DNA from: Cololabis saira
Taxonomy: Eukaryota; Chordata; Actinopteri; Beloniformes; Belonidae
Assembly (NCBI RefSeq): GCF_033807715.1
Contig: NC_084600.1
Location: 46,806,324 to 46,870,323 of the forward strand
Direction of reading: 5' to 3'
Length of the DNA: 64,000 nt
A model generated the notes under the pieces. It worked only from the letters and a program-made list of their open reading frames with translations. It had not been told where the DNA came from and did no database searches. Both the position numbers and the translations under genes were made by a program. Positions 37,767 to 48,703 of the stretch are shown here, piece after piece (position 1 is the stretch's first letter; the number at the start of each line of letters is the position of its first letter).

Positions 37767-39139
37767 AAGAACCAGTGGTCCATGGACATTAATATTTGGT
37801 ACAGTTACCCCAAGAACCAGTGGTCCATGGACATTAATATTTGGTACAGTTACCCCAAGAACCAGTGGTCCATGGACATTAATATTTGGTACAGTTACCA
37901 AGAACCAGTGGTCCATGGACATTAATATTTGGTACAGTTACCCCAAGAACCAGTGGTCCATGGACATTAATATTTGGTACAGTTACCAAGAACCAGTGGT
38001 CCATGGACATTAATATTTGGTACAGTTACCAAGAACCAGTGGTCCATGGACATTAATATTTGGTACAGTTACCAAGAACCAGTGGTCCATGGACATTAAT
38101 ATTTGGTACAGTTACCAAGAACCAGTGGTCCATGGACATTAATATTTGGTACAGTTACCAAGAACCAGTGGTCCATGGACATTAATATTTGGTACAGTTA
38201 CCAAGAACCAGTGGTCCATGGACATTAATATTTGGTACAGTTACCAAGAACCAGTGGTCCATGGACATTAATATTTGGTACAGTTACCCCAAGAACCAGT
38301 GGTCCATGGACATTAATATTTGGTACAGTTACTCCAAGAACCAGTGGTCCATGGACATTAATATTTGGTACAGTTACCAAGAACCAGTGGTCCATGGACA
38401 TTAATATTTGGTACAGTTACCAAGAACCAGTGGTCCATGGACATTAATATTTGGTACAGTTACCAAGAACCAGTGGTCCATGGACATTAATATTTGGTAC
38501 AGTTACCCCAAGAACCAGTGGTCCATGGACATTAATATTTGGTACAGTTACCAAGAACCAGTGGTCCATGGACATTAATATTTGGTACAGTTACCCCAAG
38601 AACCAGTGGTCCATGGACATTAATACTTGGTACAGTTACCAAGAACCAGTGGTCCATGGACATTAATATTTGGTACAGTTACCCCAAGAACCAGTGGTCC
38701 ATGGACATTAATACTTGGTACAGTTACCAAGAACCAGTGGTCCATGGACATTAATATTTGGTACAGTTACCAAGAACCAGTGGTCCATGGACATTAATAT
38801 TTGGTACAGTTACCAAGAACCAGTGGTCCATGGACATTAATATTTGGTACAGTTACCAAGAACCAGTGGTCCATGGACATTAATATTTGGTACAGTTACC
38901 AAGAACCAGTGGTCCATGGACATTAATATTTGGTACAGTTACCCCAAGAACCAGTGGTCCATGGACATTAATACTTGGTACAGTTACCAAGAACCAGTGG
39001 TCCATGGACATTAATATTTGGTACAGTTACCCCAAGAACCAGTGGTCCATGGACATTAATATTTGGTACAGTTACCAAGAACCAGTGGTCCATGGACATT
39101 AATACTTGGTACAGTTACCAAGAACCAGTGGTCCATGGA
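37762..39139. repeat. 43/45-bp satellite, left block
   Basis: Units contain AAGAACCAGTGGTCCATGGA and CATTAATATTTGGTACAGTT, joined by ACC (43 bp) or ACCCC (45 bp). Occasional TATTTGG/TACTTGG changes. Each unit has the 10-bp palindrome GTCCATGGAC. About 31 units. Confidence 0.98.
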
Positions 39140-40272
39140 CAGGGCTTGAAATTAACTTTTTGACCTACTAGCCAAGTGGCTAGTAGGTCAAAAAAGTTAC
39201 TCGCCAAACAGATTTTTTACTCGCCAAAACCAAAAAGTTGCTTCACTAGAGTATTTCGTCATCACTACTTATATAGCAGTCATAGTAGTACCATATAACA
39301 GTCATCCCGTTCTTCTCAATCAAATGTGCTGTGTAAAAGGACCTTTCAACTATTCTGGAAGAACAGTATAAATCCCTATGCAGCAGTAAGAAGACGCATG
39401 AAGTACATTAGATTCAAATATACAAACTATTTGCCCCCTCCTCCTCCTCCTCCTCCTCCTCCTCCCTCCTCCCTCCTCACCTCACACACATTTGTGATAG
39501 GCTATATGAATTTATTGAGGTTAAAAATAAATCATATGCAGTAGTACGATATCAATGCAAGTCATGTAATAGTATTTTTATTGAAAAACAGGGTTTTTAA
39601 AATAAAATAAGTCCCGTCAATTGAAAGTTGGACTACCAACAAGTATATAACAATTGCGTTCATAAGGATAAAGTTTTTAAAAAAAAATAAAAATTAAAGA
39701 AATTGTCTCTTCTCCCTGTGTGTGTCTGCCTGTCATGCACGAGTACTTGGGCGCATGTTGTTTACTTTTAAGCCGGAATTATGGTTCTGCGTCACACCAA
39801 CGCAGAGCCTACGCCGTAGGGTTTGGCGTAGGGTGCGCGTGGCCGCGAACCCTACGCCGTAGGCTCTGCGTCGGTGCGACGCGGAACCATCAACGCACAC
39901 GTGGATGTCGGCGCCGCAGCTCCGCTTCCTCCCGGCTCCCGGCACCGGGGCTCGGCGTGTCCCTCCGCGGTACTCCCGCGGAGTCCCGCAGCCCCAGTGA
40001 GTATTTTCACCGGACATTTTGACCGGAGAGATTATAAAATACCGGACTTCGGCATATTTTACCGGTTATGTTATGTTCCCTCGTTTACTTTTCTTCTTCT
40101 GACCCGTTAGCGGCGCTTGGCAACCAACGAAAATGAGCATTACCGCCACCCTCTGGATTGGAGTGGTATACTTTTTCTAGGTCGCCAAGTGGCAAGACAG
40201 CCAAAAATATGTCTCGCCACAGCAAAATCTAGGTCGCAAATGGCGAGTGGCGACTGCTAATTTCAAGCCCTG
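39140..40272. mobile_element. hAT element, 1133 bp, inserted in the satellite
   Basis: Ends CAGGGCTTGAAATTA and TAATTTCAAGCCCTG are inverted repeats. The 8-bp duplication TCCATGGA is at 39132-39139 and 40273-40280, inside the palindrome of the satellite unit. Inside are a CCTCCT tract (about 39436-39475) and a degenerate PIF/Harbinger-like MITE. No transposase frame was recognised. Confidence 0.92.
39771..39892. mobile_element. Degenerate palindromic MITE nested in the hAT element
   Basis: Arms ATTATGGTTCTGCGTCACAC and GTGCGACGCGGAACCAT, with CGCAGAGCCTACGCCGTAGG mirrored by CCTACGCCGTAGGCTCTGCG. Same family as 48137-48267. Confidence 0.8.
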
Positions 40273-41416
40273 TCCATGGACATTAATATTTGGTACAGTT
40301 ACCCCAAGAACCAGTGGTCCATGGACATTAATATTTGGTACAGTTACCCCAAGAACCAGTGGTCCATGGACATTAATATTTGGTACAGTTAAGAACCAGT
40401 GGTCCATGGACATTAATATTTGGTACAGTTACCAAGAACCAGTGGTCCATGGACATTAATATTTGGTACAGTTACCAAGAACCAGTGGTCCATGGACATT
40501 AATATGTGGTACAGTTACCAAGAACCAGTGGTCCATGGACATTAATATTTGGTACAGTTACCCCAAGAACCAGTGGTCCATGGACATTAATATTTGGTAC
40601 AGTTACCAAGAACCAGTGGTCCATGGACATTAATATTTGGTACAGTTACCAAGAACCAGTGGTCCATGGACATATTTGGTACAGTTACCAAGAACCAGTG
40701 GTCCATGGACATTAATATTTGGTACAGTTACCAAGAACCAGTGGTCCATGGACATTAATATTTGGTACAGTTACCAAGAACCAGTGGTCCATGGACATAT
40801 TTGGTACAGTTACCAAGAACCAGTGGTCCATGGACATATTTGGTACAGTTACCAAGAACCAGTGGTCCATGGACATTAATATTTGGTACAGTTACCCCAA
40901 GAACCAGTGGTCCATGGACATTAATATTTGGTACAGTTACCAAGAACCAGTGGTCCATGGACACTAATATTTGGTACAGTTACCAAGAACCAGTGGTCCA
41001 TGGACATTAATATTTGGTACAGTTACCAAGAACCAGTGGTCCATGGACATTAATATTTGGTACAGTTACCAAGAACCAGTGGTCCATGGACATTAATATT
41101 TGGTACAGTTACCCCAAGAACCAGTGGTCCATGGACATTAATATTTGGTACAGTTACCCCAAGAACCAGTGGTCCATGGACATTAATATTTGGTACAGTT
41201 ACCAAGAACCAGTGGTCCATGGACATTAATATTTGGTACAGTTACCCCAAGAACCAGTGGTCCACGGACATTAATATTTGGTACAGTTACCAAGAACCAG
41301 TGGTCCATGGACATTAATATTTGGTACAGTTACCCCAAGAACCAGTGGTCCATGGACATTAATATTTGGTACAGTTACCCCAAGAACCAGTGGTCCATGG
41401 ACATTAATATTTGGAC
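40273..41416. repeat. 43/45-bp satellite, right block
   Basis: Same units as 37762-39139. A 39-base variant lacking TTAA-region bases (GGACATATTTGG) occurs at least four times between 40668 and 40860. The array ends at ATTAATATTTGGACACC. Confidence 0.98.
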
Positions 41417-42180
41417 ACCAATCCAGTTTCCTGATATTTATATGTACTTAATTTCTACGCCGGGGAAATACATGAAGCAAAGCTTGAAGGCTTACAAAAG
41501 TCTTGACGCTTGGTCCGACTTCAAGGCAGGATTTGTTGTAGAAATTAAAATGATGAGGACACCGAACTTTGGAAGAATGAGGTTTTGCAGAGGTTTTTGA
41601 TGTGGGGGTCAAAGGTCGGGTGGGGGTTGTTTTTTGACCCCTAGGTCGGTGATTACAGATGAGAGCGGGAGGTTCTGGCCGGAGAAGGTGATGCTGGTTA
41701 TTGGGGATGAGTCTACCTGGTGTGGGTCAGGGTTAGTTAGGGTTGTGCCGGTCAGAACGGCTTCTGTCTTGGTGCTGTTTAACTACAGGAAGTGATGTCA
41801 CAGTGATGTCACAGACCTCCTGCATCCATCAAGCCTTTCCGAGGGAGAAGCTGCTTTAACAAGCTCCATAAACGCCACCAAACAGCGTTCTGGGTCGGTG
41901 AAACCTCCGCCGGTTCGTGACCCGCAGCGCCGGGACGGTTCCCTGCAGGAAGTCTCTGTTGTATTATGGGATTTCTGGCTGTTTTAATAGATTCTTTGAG
42001 CCATGTGTCGCCGTGGGGGGGGCGGTTGTCTCGCAGGAAGAAGCTAAATCAACGTTTGTGGAGCGATAAACACGTTTCATTGATGGTGTTCTGTTAGGAG
42101 GAGGAATGTGATCTCTGTGACCCCCAACGCTGAAACCCGCCTTGTTCTACTCCTTGTGGGTAGATGCCCATCTCTCGCAC
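41417..42180. other. No gene recognised
   Basis: Unique-looking DNA with no repeat or exon supported. Confidence 0.5.
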
Positions 42181-42189
42181 ATGCTCAGT

Positions 42190-42505
42190 ACAGCAAATTA
42201 TTTCTTTATTTATTTCATTCATTAAAAGAAAAGCAAAACAGTTCAATATAATTACAACAAATCTCTTTTCTTGAATGAAAGGAAACAGAAAAAAGACTAA
42301 GCTTATTTTATCTGTCCCTTTTTCCTAAGAAATCAAATTTCAATTAATGTAATAATAAAAACATTTTTTTCAAGAACTCGAGAAAAAAGCCGAAAGGTTG
42401 AGGAAAAAGTTGAAATGTCCAGAATAAATTTCGACTTCATTCACAAAATTTTAGTCTTGAAATTGTATTTCAACATTATTCTCATCATTTCGACTTTTTC
42501 TCGAA
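42190..42505. repeat. A-rich repeat followed by GTCGAAATGTCGAG-type foldback words
   Basis: 42195-42335 resembles the A-rich repeat at 27410. 42365-42505 has GAGAAAAAAGCCGAAAGG and, in inverse orientation, CATTTCGACTTTTTCTCG. The same word family occurs at 29080-29400, 49255-49445, 52165-52350 and 61385-61580. Confidence 0.7.
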
Positions 42506-42737
42506 GTGGACAATAAAAGAAAATCCGAACTGCTGCCGAACTGAACTGAAAGTTATCTAAAGCAGGATGTGTGATGTGGTGACACTTTTAACTCTTTTTC
42601 TTTTATTCTATTTATCTTTTTGCTCTGTCTTATGATTGTATGTTGTATTTTTGTATGTTTTATTCTGTAAAGCACGTTGGCTCCTAGATGGGGCTGTAAA
42701 GGGCTATATAAATAAATTACATGTAAAAGTTGAGATC

Positions 42738-42865
42738 CTGGCGTCTGATTGGTCCGTCTCTAACCTCCACCTCATTGGTCCGTCCGTTTCTAACCTCCAC
42801 CTCATTGGTCCGTCCGTCTCTAACCTCCACCTCATTGGTCCGTCCGTCTCTAACCTCCACCTCTG
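42738..42865. repeat. 30-bp minisatellite, four units, abutting a splice acceptor
   Basis: Units of ATTGGTCCGTCCGTCTCTAA plus CCTCCACCTC. The last unit runs into TGTTTCTCCTCCAG, the acceptor of the first exon seen. Confidence 0.95.
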
Positions 42866-42877
42866 TTTCTCCTCCAG

Positions 42878-43066
42878 GTCTCGGCCACCGACGGGGACCG
42901 CGGTTCCTTCGGGGCCCTGGTCTACGCCCTGGGGTTCTCCTCTGGAACCGGGACCCAGACCCCCTTCACCATCAACAAGGAGACGGGGCAGATCTGCACC
43001 AGCAACCCCCTGGACCGGGACCAGGGACCGGACCGGTTCGACCTGACGGTGACGGCCACCGACGGG
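42878..43066 (+). CDS. dchs: dachsous exon a (phase 0 to 0), EC repeat interior
   Basis: This 189-bp exon encodes 63 residues beginning VSATDGDRGSFG and ending LTVTATDG. It carries the DxDxG motif, a TINKETGQI strand and the PLDRD motif, so it is the middle of one EC repeat; the repeat start must lie in an exon left of the window or unrecognised in it. The acceptor is TCTCCTCCAG and the donor is GACGGG/GTGAGA. Just upstream lies a four-copy 30-bp minisatellite that carries the pyrimidine tract, and a dispersed element begins about 15-30 bases after the donor. The frame continues directly into the next exon, which supplies the last strand and the DVNDNRP linker. Confidence 0.93.
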
Positions 43067-43080
43067 GTGAGACCACGTTC

Positions 43081-43952
43081 ATAATAATAATAAATAATAA
43101 ATTAAAGCTGCACCAGCGATGAACGGGCCTGCGCATGCAATTATCACCAATTATGTTCAAGGACTCAAAACCGAGTCCGATGACTCCACCATGACTCTTT
43201 ATGTCAAACCATTCAAAAGTTATGACAGAAAATAGGAACTAAAAAAAAGACCAATCAGCTACTAGTATCACTTCCTGTTTAGCGTTGAAGTTTGACGCGG
43301 CGCCACGGGCATTTCATGAAAACTCACCATTTTTATAACTTTTCATCGTTAACGTCTTTTGTGTCTCCTGAGCGAGTTTTATGTGGAACGGCCGATCCTG
43401 CTAGGAGAAGTTCGTTAAAGTACGACACGTGACAATGGCATAAATTGCGCCAAAATTACACAAGCGTGCTTTTTGGCGTCTAGCGTCGCCACGGTAACAC
43501 TTTTGACTGAGAAAAGTAATGCACATTTTTGCAGGATGGAGACGCACATTTTGATGTATAACACACCTGGGTGCACGTTACGGTTCGGGCGAAGAAACGG
43601 ACGAAGAAATGGCATAAATTGCGGCAAAATTACACGATTAATTGAAAATGTCCGACTTCCTGTTCGGTTTCGGCCATGGCACCAAGAGACTTTTCTTTAA
43701 GTTGTGACATGATACAGGTGTGTACCGATTTTCGTGCATGTACGTCAAACCGTATCGTGGGGCTTTCGTGAAATGGGGTGACGTTAAACAGGAAGTGATA
43801 CTAGTAGCTGATTGGTTGATATTTGATAGTTCTTATTTTCTGCCATAACTTTTAAATGGTTGGACATAAAGAGTGGGTGGTGTCATTGGACTCGGTTTTG
43901 AGTCCTTGACCTTTGACCCTTGACCGTTCATCGCTGCTTACAGCTTTAATTA
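43081..43952. mobile_element. Family F1, palindromic full-length copy with about 170-bp inverted arms
   Basis: Both ends carry the tail module in inverse orientation: AATTAAAGCTGC...AGCGATGAACGGG on the left and CCGTTCATCGCTGCTTACAG then CTTTAATT on the right. The arms mirror each other (CTACTAGTATCACTTCCTGT against ACAGGAAGTGATACTAGTAG). The centre holds the usual GCCACGGTAACACTTTTGAC part. An AATAATAATAAATAA tract precedes it, right after a splice donor. Confidence 0.85.
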
Positions 43953-44277
43953 TTCTTATGGCTTTTTTTTGTAAAATGAAAATAGACTGAGTATATTCTT
44001 TGCAAGCGTTTCCTCAAACTTCAGCAGGTCAGATCAGGTCCAGTCGTTCACTTCACCTCCACCTCACCTCACTACGGCGCCTTCCAACATCACATTTAAA
44101 CAATTTCTCTGGTCCCGTATGAATTGAAATGACGACTTATTGGCCGACGCAGAACTCAGAGGAATTCCAGCTCAGAGCCGTCGTAGTTGCAGGTTATTAG
44201 TGATGCCAGGAGTGATTTTCTCTGCAACATTCACCACATTCCTGTCCTGATCCGGCCGGTTCTGCTCGCTGCGTTTC

Positions 44278-44418
44278 CTTTTAACGTCTCGTTTCAACGT
44301 CTCGTTTCAACGTCTCGTTTTAACGTCTCGTTTTAACGTCTCGTTTTAACGTCTCGTTTTAACGTCTCGTTTTAACGTCTCGTTTCAACGTCTCGCTTTA
44401 ACGTCTCGTTTTAACGGC
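44278..44418. repeat. 14-bp minisatellite, about ten units
   Basis: Units of AACGTCTCGTTTTA/AACGTCTCGTTTCA. Flanking intron DNA (43955-44275 and 44420-44860) shows nothing recognised. Confidence 0.95.
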
Positions 44419-44861
44419 CTAGTAAAACCTGTCCGAGCTGATTGGCTCCACGTGACGCTCATCTCTTCCTCTACGGCAGATCTGTTGTCCCGGCGTCAGG
44501 AAATACAAGTCACTTTTAATTAAGTGATAGAAACCTGCTGCAGGTCTGTGGAGACGATCGGATGGAACTGAAACAGATACAGGATTTAACCTTTAACTAT
44601 CTCAGCACAACGACTGCATTTCCCTCAGTCAATAACCCTTTCATAACCGGAATAATAGAAATAACCCGGTGAGACGGCCATGTAAACAACAATAACCCGG
44701 AATTTGCTCATATTCCAGTTTTTATAAACCCGAATATGAGCCCTGGGTTACTCCTTTTAAAACCATCCAGTCAAACTCACAATCAATAAGAAAATTAAAA
44801 TAAATTTTGGCTTAACCTTAGTTATAGTTTTCTGTCACTGTGTTGTAATGATGTTAGCAGA

Positions 44862-44968
44862 GCGTAGGAACCAAGTGTGGTTGTTCAGAGGGACCCTTTA
44901 GACCGTAACACCAGCGTAGGAACCAAGTGTGGTTGTTCAGAGGGACCCTTTAGACCGTAACACCGGCC
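44862..44968. repeat. 55-bp tandem duplication, two units
   Basis: AGCGTAGGAACCAAGTGTGG, TTGTTCAGAGGGACCC and TTTAGACCGTAACACC repeated once with almost no change. Confidence 0.95.
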
Positions 44969-45104
44969 ATCCCTGTGTTGTGTTGTCACCGAGTCAATAA
45001 AGTACAAAAGATTATTAATGAGTGACGGATAATCATTTACACTACAGTCACCTTTCTCCGACAGCCTTTCTTTCTTTTTAAAACACGTAGTAACACGAGT
45101 AGTA

Positions 45105-45210
45105 CGTCCGAATTAATGCCTACTACTGATATTTACTCAAAAGTGTGCCGAACTTAAGTATACATTTTGAGTATATACTGTTTAGTACGGCATTTCGGAC
45201 GCACCGATTG
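45105..45210. mobile_element. Dispersed repeat fragment (TTAGTACGGCATTTCGGACG end)
   Basis: TACTCAAAAGTGTGCCGAAC, TTAAGTATAC and TTAGTACGGCATTTCGGACG then CACC. The same about 85-bp fragment lies at 55003-55088. AGTACGTCCGAATTAATGC at the left may be the remains of an inverted arm. Confidence 0.65.
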
Positions 45211-45302
45211 TCTCCGTTTATCTGAGCGTAGGCTAGCTGGTGTTAGATTTCTGTTAGCCACATTTCGACTACACCATCGTTAACGTTGTGTCTTCCCTCC
45301 AG

Positions 45303-45534
45303 GGCGGTCTGAGCTCGACGACCCGCGTCCGGGTGACGGTGACGGACGTCAACGACAACCGTCCGTCCTTCTACCCGCTGCTCTACACCGTCAGCCTCAG
45401 TACCCACAGTGCACCGGGAACCTCCGTCGCCAGGGTAACGGCCAACGACCCCGACGCCGGGGACAACGGCCGGGTGACGTACCGCACCGTGCCAGGAGGG
45501 GGCTCCACCTTCTTCACCCTCAACAAGGACACGG
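45303..45534 (+). CDS. dchs: dachsous exon b (phase 0 to 1), linker DVNDNRP and next EC start
   Basis: This 232-bp exon encodes 77 residues plus one base of a split Gly codon. It starts GGLSSTTRVRVTVTDVNDNRP, which closes the repeat opened in the previous exon and gives a canonical calcium linker. It then opens the next EC repeat with YPLLYTVSLSTHSAPGTSV, NDPDAGDNG and a FFTLNKDTG strand. The acceptor is CTTCCCTCCAG; the donor is ACGG/GTCAGT. About 90 bases upstream is a fragment of a repeat that also sits just before the exon at 55110. Confidence 0.93.
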
Positions 45535-46178
45535 GTCAGTACATGTCTGTCCACGTCCGTGAAAACCGGAGGAGAATCACAGTTTTAAATTCAGATAAAA
45601 TGTCTTTTTTTAAGTGTTATAAAAGATTTTTTTTTCTAAAACAACCATGAAAGTACAAAAAGGCGCAGATATCAGGACGTAAAGGCAGGAAACCTGATTT
45701 AGGATATTTAATTGTTTCATTCTTGTTTTATTCTCTTTTCTGCCATGTCTTGACTTTTTATCCCTTTTATCTCTTATCTTGATTTTATTACTTCTGTTTC
45801 CTTTTAATTATCAAACCTTAGCACTTTGAGATTTTCAGTAATCTAAAGTGCAATATAAATCAAATGTATTAATTAGAAATTAATTAATATTTAGTAATCG
45901 GTTTTGATTTTTGGCTATAAAACAAGTTTGGTGGTTAAATCTGGAGCTTCCTGTTCCGGCTCCTTCAGAATAAGAGAATAGAATAGAATAGAATAGAAAG
46001 CCTTTATTATCATTATAATAATATAATGAGATTAAGCAGCAGCTCCATAAAAGTGCACCCATCTATAAGGCTATGTAAAAAACAAAATAAGAAACAGACA
46101 ATATAAATATATATACACACAAAAGCACAAAAATGAGTGAAAGAATATTGCACAGTGTGAGGTACAGAATAAAAGCTC
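45535..46178. other. Intron DNA with an AGAATAGAATAG dispersed repeat
   Basis: No exon. 45970-46110 holds GAATAGAATAGAAAGCC then TTTATTATCATTATAATA, a pattern common in dispersed fish repeats. Confidence 0.5.
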
Positions 46179-46837
46179 TGTAGCACCCTATAATGTAATA
46201 ATTTCCTATAATGTAATAATTTCCTATAATGTAATAATTTCCTATAATGTAATAATTCCCTATAATGTAATAATTTCCTGATAATGTAATAAAATTTGCA
46301 CTTAACTCAATCGAAAATGTAATAAAACCCAATAATGTAATAACTTCACCAATAATGTAATAAAATATCCTGACTGATATTGTATTAACATTTTTACAGA
46401 TAATGTAATATCTTATTACATTATTGGGAATTTATTACATGGTACTCAAAGTCTGTAATTTAACCCAATAGTCATTCTGGTGTTTCAAATCCAGCGTGTA
46501 AAACATTCTTAGATTCTTATAACACAAAATGTAGAACTCTGGACTGAAAATGAACATATATATTACATTATCTGTCAAGTATTACATTATCAGTTTAAAA
46601 AAAAAAAAAAGAAGACCCACCTGAAAATGTAATAAATTCCCAATAATATAATAAGGTATTACATTATCGGTACAAATGTTATTACAATATCAGTCAGGAT
46701 ATCTTATTACATTATTGGTGAAGTTATTACATTATTGGATTTTATTACATTTTCAGGCGTTATTACATTTTCAGGAAATTATTACATTATAGGAAATTAT
46801 TACATTATAGGAAATTATTACACTATAGGGTGTTACA
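46179..46837. mobile_element. 659-bp MITE with inverted ends and AATGTAATAATTTCCTAT arms
   Basis: Ends TGTAGCACCCTATAATG and CACTATAGGGTGTTACA are inverted repeats. The arms continue as tandem TTTCCTATAATGTAATAA units, inverted on the right. AGCTC (or up to AGCTCTGTA) is duplicated at the edges. A nearby duplicated intron segment at about 46920-46950 (GAATAAAAGCTCGGTAATAA) lacks the element and acts as an empty site. Confidence 0.88.
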
Positions 46838-46884
46838 AGCTCTGTAATAAAAGTTCCTGGTTCCCGGTGTCTGATGTTCTGGTT

Positions 46885-46968
46885 CCCCCCAGGCGTGATC
46901 TCTCTGTCCCGCTCCCTCCTTCAGAATAAAAGCTCGGTAATAACAGTTCCTGTTCTGGTTCCCCCCAG
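46885..46968. repeat. Tandem duplication covering an exon acceptor
   Basis: GTTCTGGTTCCCCCCAG followed by GCGTGATCTCTCTGTCCCGC occurs at 46876-46912 and again at 46952-46988, 76 bp apart. Reading from the upstream copy meets TAA after about 36 codons. Confidence 0.95.
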
Positions 46969-47205
46969 GCGTGATCTCTCTGTCCCGCTCCCTCCACGGT
47001 AAGGCCAACTCCGTGATCTCCATGGTGATCTCGGCCGAGGACGGCGGCGGGCTGGCGGCGCCGGCTAACGCGCGGGTGAACGTTAGCGTGGTGGGCGGCT
47101 CGGTGGCGCCCCCCGTCTTCCAGCAGGCGCAGTACTTCTTCACGGTGTCGGAGGACGTGCTCCGGGGGACGGAGGTGGGACTCGTCCACGCCGCCACCAA
47201 GACCG
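46969..47205 (+). CDS. dchs: dachsous exon c (phase 1 to 1), with non-canonical calcium linker
   Basis: The exon completes a Gly codon and encodes 78 more residues before a second split Gly. It begins GVISLSRSLHGKANS (the LDRE position is degenerate) and holds ISAEDGGGL. It then crosses into the next EC through VVGGSVAPPVF instead of DxNDNxPxF, followed by QYFFTVSEDVLRGTEVG. In my recollection fly Dachsous also lacks the acidic linker at this point, so this is probably an ancient calcium-poor junction. The acceptor is GGTTCCCCCCAG and the donor ACCG/GTGAGA. The acceptor and first 26 exon bases occur a second time 76 bp upstream; only the downstream copy keeps the frame. Confidence 0.93.
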
Positions 47206-47649
47206 GTGAGACTCCGCCCACAGATGAGTCACTTCCTGTCTGGTGTCCGTCTGTCTGTCGCGGCCCTGGTACCATCATTCATGTTGTTACTGCTCACACG
47301 GGGCCGATTAACGTTCCCTCCCTGCTCAGCTCTGGTACCGGGGCAGGAACAGTGGGTTGCTATGGTAACCCACCAATAGTCTTTATGGATCTTTTTATTC
47401 ACACACAGGATATTATTATAAAGGACATTTCACAACAACTTTTGACTTAACAGTCTTAACCCCCCCATCCAGGGTCGCCACCCGTCCCTTTAAATATGGA
47501 ATTGTTACGTAATTGGGAATTAAAAGTAATTAAAGTAACAATAATGAAGAAAATAAAGGACAGGATATATTAAAGACAGCAACATATGTTGCACAGTTCT
47601 TCATTCCTGAAACATCCCCTGAGCTTGATATGGTTTGACACGGGACATA
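47206..47649. other. Intron DNA, nothing recognised
   Basis: No repeat or exon is supported between the splice donor and the transposon at 47650. Confidence 0.5.
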
Positions 47650-47883
47650 CAGGACTGTCTCAGAAAATTAGAATATTGTGATAAAGTCCTTTATTTTCTG
47701 TAATGCAATTAAAAAAACATTTTGGATTCATTACAAATCAACTGAAATATTTCAAGCCTTTTATTATTTTAATATTGATGATTATGGTTTACAGTTTAAG
47801 ATTAAGATTCACAAAATATTCAAATTTTTAGAGATAGGATATTTGAGTTTTCTTAAGCTGTAAGCCATGATCAGTAATATTAA

Positions 47884-48703
47884 AGGTATTGTGACATGAA
47901 AAACACATTTTTCTTGATTTTTTGTGTTTTGTTGGGTGTCTTGACATCATTACACCCAAAAAACAACAAAGTTTTCATTCTTACCATTCAGTGTATTGTG
48001 TGCTTTCTGGGATTTTCCGCATAACTATGCAAAAACGGCGCATGTGGTTTGGTGGCGGATCGTTACGTAACGACCCGCTAAATCACCGCCCCCTCCACCC
48101 AGCTCCCTGTCTCCGCTCCTCTCCAGCGCACCATAAAGGCTGATTTATGGTTCCGCGTTACACCGACGCAGAGCCTACGGCGTAGGGTTACGCGGCGACG
48201 CCCCCCGTACGCTGAACCCTACGGCGTAGGCTCTGCGTCGATTTAACGCGGAACCATAAATCAGGCTTAACACGGAGCTGTTTAGAGCCTCTTCTGTTCT
48301 AATCACCGGAGGAAAACTTCTAAAAAGACCCGCGGCCACTGACTGGACTTAAGATAAGGGGACACTTTATTTACATGCCTTTATTTTTATGATTGTTTGC
48401 TGTGGTTCTCCCTCCTGCTTTTCCGTGCATGCTTCGCCTGTCGCTCCCGGCTTAACTCTCCGACGCCGCTGTTAGCGTATGGTTGGGTTGGAAGGGGTTT
48501 GGAGGAGGAGCGGCGCAATGATTGACAGGAAAGGGGGAAAAGGAAGCGTTTTTCAAGGCGCAAAAAAACACTGTCATAAAAAGCCAGGAATGGAGTACTA
48601 GAGTGAAGTTTTTCTTGTTACACTCTTTTAGACACATTTGAGGGATGTTGGCCAAGACTTTTAATAGTGTTAAAAGCATGTTAAAGATGATGTCACAATA
48701 CCT
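47884..48703. mobile_element. Nested element with TTAA target duplication
   Basis: Ends AGGTATTGTGACAT and ATGTCACAATACCT are inverted and flanked by TTAA (47880-47883 and 48704-48707). A TTAA duplication fits piggyBac- or Kolobok-type elements; the AGG start favours Kolobok, but this is inference. No transposase was recognised. Confidence 0.8.
48137..48267. mobile_element. 131-bp palindromic PIF/Harbinger-like MITE, third level of nesting
   Basis: Ends AGGCTGATTTATGGTTCCGC and GCGGAACCATAAATCAGGCT with TAA at 48134-48136 and 48268-48270. The whole element is a near-perfect hairpin. Relatives: 24198-24295, 31498-31545, 39771-39892. Confidence 0.9.

Noticed and set aside
37762..41416. CRISPR-like array
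   Set aside because: Units are contiguous 43/45-bp satellite copies with no unique spacers, in eukaryotic DNA.
46893..46968. Upstream acceptor copy as the true start of exon c
   Set aside because: It shifts the frame and meets TAA, while 46969 keeps the EC fold and agrees in phase with both neighbours.
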